A DNA stretch of 16,408 nt from CAJWLW01 sp963580095 (GTDB lineage Bacteria; Verrucomicrobiota; Lentisphaeria; JABSQK01; CAJWLW01). Positions 13,647 through 16,408 of the stretch are shown piece after piece (positions within the stretch are counted from its first letter, which is position 1; each line of letters begins with the position of its first letter). The position numbers were made by a program, and so were the translations under genes. The notes beneath the pieces were generated by a model. The model was not told the DNA's origin and searched no databases. It saw nothing but the letters and a program-made list of their open reading frames with translations. The stretch spans positions 1 to 16,408 of the forward strand of contig CAUZJQ010000076.1 of the NCBI GenBank assembly GCA_963580095.1. The letters are read 5' to 3'.

Positions 13647-15842
13647 TCACTCGAATTTAATATACCCGAAATGCTCGGCGGCGTGGTTGGAAGCTGTCGG
13701 ATTGGCCCAGCGCGAGATATCAGATTGGTTCAGGGTATGCGTCCGGGCAATATCCAGGCGCCACACTGTCCCGGGCGGCGGTGGTCCCTGCTGTTCGAGG
13801 TCGGACCAGGGAATCAGGAATTCCGCGGTCCAGCGATCTTCAAATCGAAAGGTGTTGGCACGCATGCCGCTGCCGCGCAGGTGCTCGCCTGCTGCCGATT
13901 TTCTGTCCACATAGGTGGCGCTGCCCAGTGTGACTGCGTACTGCATCGCGCCGACGGGTTCGGTTTGGGGGATCAGGAAGAGCTCGATGTTGTCGTCGTT
14001 CCAGAACGGATTGCCCGCTTCCAGTTCGGGCGTGTGGAAGGTGAACGAATTCTCCGGTGTGGTCGGCGACACCCGATTCGCCATGTCTGCATCGTGACAG
14101 ATCGCGTACACATGGAGGCCGGCCGGTATCGCCGTGACCCAGACATCCGTGCCCTGCGCTGCCGGCTGTCCATCGGCACGCTGCGCAAAGCCGGTCAGGT
14201 TCGGTGGCGTTGCGGCGAGCGCCGGCACGGAGCCGTCCATTGGCGGGGCCGCGACACCCCGAATAAAATGGACCACAGCCTCACGGCGGAAGAACATGAC
14301 CGATGTGTGCACGGTCTCATAGGCGCCGCGGCCGGCATCGACGCGCCAGCGAGTCTGAACATTGAGGCGATTTCGGGTCTCGTCGCTGGTCACCGCAACG
14401 TTTACAACCACTTCCGTACCCGGTGCGAGTGTCAGCTCCTGCCGGTCCGGTTCGAAGCGGACACCGGTTGTCGGTAACATCTCGAACGCAACCTCCAGAT
14501 CGGTCGCTAGCGGATTCAACAGCGTCCAGGTGATCGTGCTGTCGAGGCGGCGGTTGGCCACTTGTTCCGGGATGGCTTCATTGATTGATTCGGGCCATGC
14601 CAGCACCGCCCACATTTGCTCCGCCTCGGCGGCACCTGGGGCATCTGGCGGATAGACGTCGAACACGTCACCGGTCTTCGAGATTGCCCGGCAATGGATC
14701 TGATCGCCGGCGACCTCGACGCTCCAGAAATGTTGCAGCGGAGCGGCTTTGGCCTGGTACCATTGTGATCCTTCGGTGAGCGGCCTGTGCGGCATGCCGA
14801 AACAGCCGTCACCGAGATAGACGGTGCCGGACGGGTCGCGCTGACCGTTGCGGATCGGCCACGTCCGCTTGAAGGCGTGGTCATGATGCTCGAAGGCCGC
14901 GGTCAGCCCATACCGATCGAACAGCGGTGCCCAATGGGTCCGACCGCGAACGGAGAATTCGTAGTGAAACGGCCGGGCGGTTGGATAGAGTGGCACATGG
15001 TAGGCGGCGACTCGGTTGGGCACTTGGCGACATCGCTGCAGCTCGGTCTCGAGCCACTCGGCCTGGGCGCCATCGTGCCGTGCGACATGGCCGCTGTCGA
15101 GGACAAACAACGTCAGGTTCGGGCCGAACTGCATAGTGAAATACGTTCGATCGCGGTTTTTCGCCAGGTACCCGGTGTAAAAGGGCGCTTGCTCAAGCGG
15201 TTGCCCGAATCCACCGTTCACCTCATGATTGCCTATCGCCGCAACGATCGGGATATCGTGCCCATCGGGCGTTCGCATGTGGCGCTGCCAGAATTCGAGC
15301 CATTGGTCCCACTTCCCAACGTTGCCGATATTGCCGTTGGCATAGGTGATGTCACCGCCGACAATGGCAAACATCGGGTCGGTCGCACCTGCCCGGGCCA
15401 TCAATTCACCGACGTCCGGCAGGACTCCCATATCGCCGCCGACAACGAAACGGATGGGCTGGCCGTCGTTCGGAATCGTGCGGAAACTGTGTTCGCTGCT
15501 GAAGCCGTTTTCGAGATCGCCGGCAACGAAATAATAGGTTGTCGCCGGCTTGAGCCCGCTGAGCTCGACGACGTGAATTGTCCGGCCGTCGGCGAGACCC
15601 TCGATCTGGTGCCGACGGCCGTGCGCGGTTAAAGCGTAATCATCGATACGCCCGCCACGGGGTTGTTCATCGTAGCGCACGGTGCTGTCATCGGCTGCCG
15701 CGTCGGTGTGATAGTAGACGGTGACGGTCGTGCTGGTATCACCCTGCCATGTGAGGTAGACGAAACGCGGCGCACCATCAACAGCCGTGCAGCGGAGCAG
15801 CGCTGCAGCGAGGATGATGAGGATTGTATGTCGTCTGGTCAT
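13647..15842 (-). CDS. Exported purple acid phosphatase-like protein with C-terminal CBM9-like domain
   Basis: 731 residues from ATG 15842 (GAAGG ribosome site eight bases ahead). A signal peptide spans about 1-23; the Cys in LLRC is not in a proper lipobox. A fibronectin-like N-domain (about 24-122) precedes a calcineurin-like phosphoesterase (about 130-335). All seven purple-acid-phosphatase metal ligands are visible: D137 (GGDMG), D164 and Y167 (GGDITYA), N205 (GNHE), H282 (AAYH), H320 and H322 (HHDHAF). An Ig-like segment (about 400-520) leads to a CBM9-like domain (about 535-731) with WNDDNIELFLIP, WTAEFLIPWSDL and WRLDIAR. The likely job is releasing phosphate from esters on or near glycans outside the cytoplasm; metal type and substrate are unknown. 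The frame extends to 15902 without a sensible signal sequence. It is followed by the truncated pseudopilin. Confidence 0.92.
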   Translation of the reverse strand: MTRRHTILIILAAALLRCTAVDGAPRFVYLTWQGDTSTTVTVYYHTDAAADDSTVRYDEQPRGGRIDDYALTAHGRRHQIEGLADGRTIHVVELSGLKPATTYYFVAGDLENGFSSEHSFRTIPNDGQPIRFVVGGDMGVLPDVGELMARAGATDPMFAIVGGDITYANGNIGNVGKWDQWLEFWQRHMRTPDGHDIPIVAAIGNHEVNGGFGQPLEQAPFYTGYLAKNRDRTYFTMQFGPNLTLFVLDSGHVARHDGAQAEWLETELQRCRQVPNRVAAYHVPLYPTARPFHYEFSVRGRTHWAPLFDRYGLTAAFEHHDHAFKRTWPIRNGQRDPSGTVYLGDGCFGMPHRPLTEGSQWYQAKAAPLQHFWSVEVAGDQIHCRAISKTGDVFDVYPPDAPGAAEAEQMWAVLAWPESINEAIPEQVANRRLDSTITWTLLNPLATDLEVAFEMLPTTGVRFEPDRQELTLAPGTEVVVNVAVTSDETRNRLNVQTRWRVDAGRGAYETVHTSVMFFRREAVVHFIRGVAAPPMDGSVPALAATPPNLTGFAQRADGQPAAQGTDVWVTAIPAGLHVYAICHDADMANRVSPTTPENSFTFHTPELEAGNPFWNDDNIELFLIPQTEPVGAMQYAVTLGSATYVDRKSAAGEHLRGSGMRANTFRFEDRWTAEFLIPWSDLEQQGPPPPGTVWRLDIARTHTLNQSDISRWANPTASNHAAEHFGYIKFE

Positions 15843-16069
15843 CCGGCAACCTTCGAGTGTTGAGTGTTGGAGCGGTGGAGGCAGATCAGCCCTTGGCGGC
15901 AAGTGCTGGAGTATACTAATAGTCCATTACCCTTTCATCATCCGATCGATCGCGGCAACGACTGCAGCACTTTTCCTTTGTCGCAATGACGCTTAATCTG
16001 GGCTGAAGCGATGCTCGACAAGGCTCCGGGTATTCCTGCATCGAGTCTCTGGACAGGCAGGTTCAGTTG
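15843..16069. other. Intergenic region upstream of phosphatase-like gene
   Basis: 227 bp between the end of the right-edge gene and the phosphatase-like gene, both on the minus strand. An AT-rich patch around 15914-15930 (minus strand GGACTATTAGTATACTCC) may hold a -10 box, but no good -35 is present. A weak 5-bp stem (CGCTT/AAGCG, about 15990-16010) has no T tract. No gene is seen here. Confidence 0.35.
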
Positions 16070-16408
16070 TCATCGCTCGAAGCCGTACACCCCGTGCGCC
16101 AGGATCCGTGTCGTTCGCTGCCAGTCGCCGTTGGGCCGCAGCCGGACAGCCATCGGCTCGAAAACGCCTGTTGCTTCGAAGGCCGGCAGCAAGTAGTGAC
16201 GATGCTCTGCCGATTCTTCCGGCGGCTTGGACAGGACGATCGCGTAGCGCCCCGGTGGCAGCACGCGCCCCCGCTTCAACTCGTACTGGTGATAGGTGAA
16301 ATAATCGATCACCCACTGCGGCGTGAACGCCTCTTCTTGCACGACAACAGTATCTGTTGGCATGCCGTCGGCATCCGCTTCAACGATTCGCAGGCGTACA
16401 GGTTCCCG
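16070..16408 (-). CDS. C-terminal end of unidentified protein, 5' end outside window
   Basis: The frame is open from the right edge to a TGA at 16072-16070, giving 112 visible residues. The sequence has alternating beta-strand character: EPVRLRIVEADADGMPTD, TVVVQEEAF, LPPGRYAIVLSKPPEE, MAVRLRPNGDWQRT. The pattern 'LRI..AD.DG.PT', a long strand, then 'L..GrYaivL' is typical of C-terminal beta-sandwich modules on exported carbohydrate-active or surface proteins, but I cannot name a family. ATG 16363 lies inside this continuous frame and is probably not the start. It lies upstream of the phosphatase-like gene on the same strand, 227 bp away. Confidence 0.75.
   Translation of the reverse strand, partial: REPVRLRIVEADADGMPTDTVVVQEEAFTPQWVIDYFTYHQYELKRGRVLPPGRYAIVLSKPPEESAEHRHYLLPAFEATGVFEPMAVRLRPNGDWQRTTRILAHGVYGFER

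Noticed and set aside
15727..15842. Lipoprotein signal (lipobox) in the phosphatase-like protein
   Set aside because: The only early Cys is preceded by Arg (LLRC), which does not fit the lipobox consensus; an ordinary signal peptide is more likely.
15993..16316. 107-codon minus-strand ORF overlapping the right-edge gene
   Set aside because: Arg/Ala-rich shadow; the frame ending at 16070 is open to the window edge and has balanced, strand-like protein sequence.
1..16408. CRISPR array, tRNA/rRNA genes, transposase or integrase
   Set aside because: Reading both strands showed no regularly spaced repeats, no cloverleaf-like or rRNA-like segments, and no transposase motifs or flanking terminal repeats.

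Overview
The window is a chromosome segment, roughly 59% G+C by eye, from a member of the PVC superphylum, most likely Lentisphaerota. The strongest sign is three genes of the prepilin-like (pseudopilin) family. Two have the near-invariant N-terminal helix FTLIELLVVIAIIAIL followed by the 'LLPAL/LLPSL' and 'C..NLKQ-like' segments and a C-terminal H-X9-DG motif. Large families of these proteins, scattered among carbohydrate-active enzyme genes, are typical of that phylum. No rRNA, tRNA, CRISPR array or insertion sequence was found.

Layout, left to right. (1) Minus strand: an NAD-type short-chain dehydrogenase, followed downstream by a pseudopilin gene that runs off the left edge. (2) A 736-bp stretch with no intact gene. 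It carries two palindromes around a -10-like box upstream of the dehydrogenase, a hairpin, a hexamer repeat, and what looks like a decayed reading frame ending on the next gene's start codon. (3) Plus strand: an M81 (MlrC-type) metallohydrolase and a DegT/DnrJ-type PLP aminotransferase, overlapping by ATGA and so probably translationally coupled. (4) Convergent to these, across tandem hairpins, a minus-strand DUF5060/DUF4038 (GH140-like) glycosidase. It is divergent from a plus-strand GH95-type glycosidase. Neither has a signal peptide. (5) Minus strand: a 1023-residue exported protein with a DUF6259-like TIM barrel, whose stop codon directly abuts that of the GH95 gene. (6) Plus strand: a second pseudopilin, divergent from the exported glycosidase. 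(7) Minus strand: an exported purple-acid-phosphatase-like protein with a C-terminal CBM9-like domain, followed by a third pseudopilin that has lost its N-terminal helix. (8) At the right edge, the C-terminal end of an unidentified minus-strand protein.

Inferred role: a glycan-catabolism region. The exported TIM-barrel protein would act on polymer outside the cytoplasm. The GH140-like and GH95 enzymes would trim imported deoxy- or branched-sugar oligosaccharides in the cytoplasm. The dehydrogenase, aminotransferase and M81 hydrolase could then process released sugars or amide-linked substituents. The family assignments rest on visible motifs; substrates and pathway order are inference. All large ORFs antisense to these genes were treated as shadows of high-G+C codon usage.
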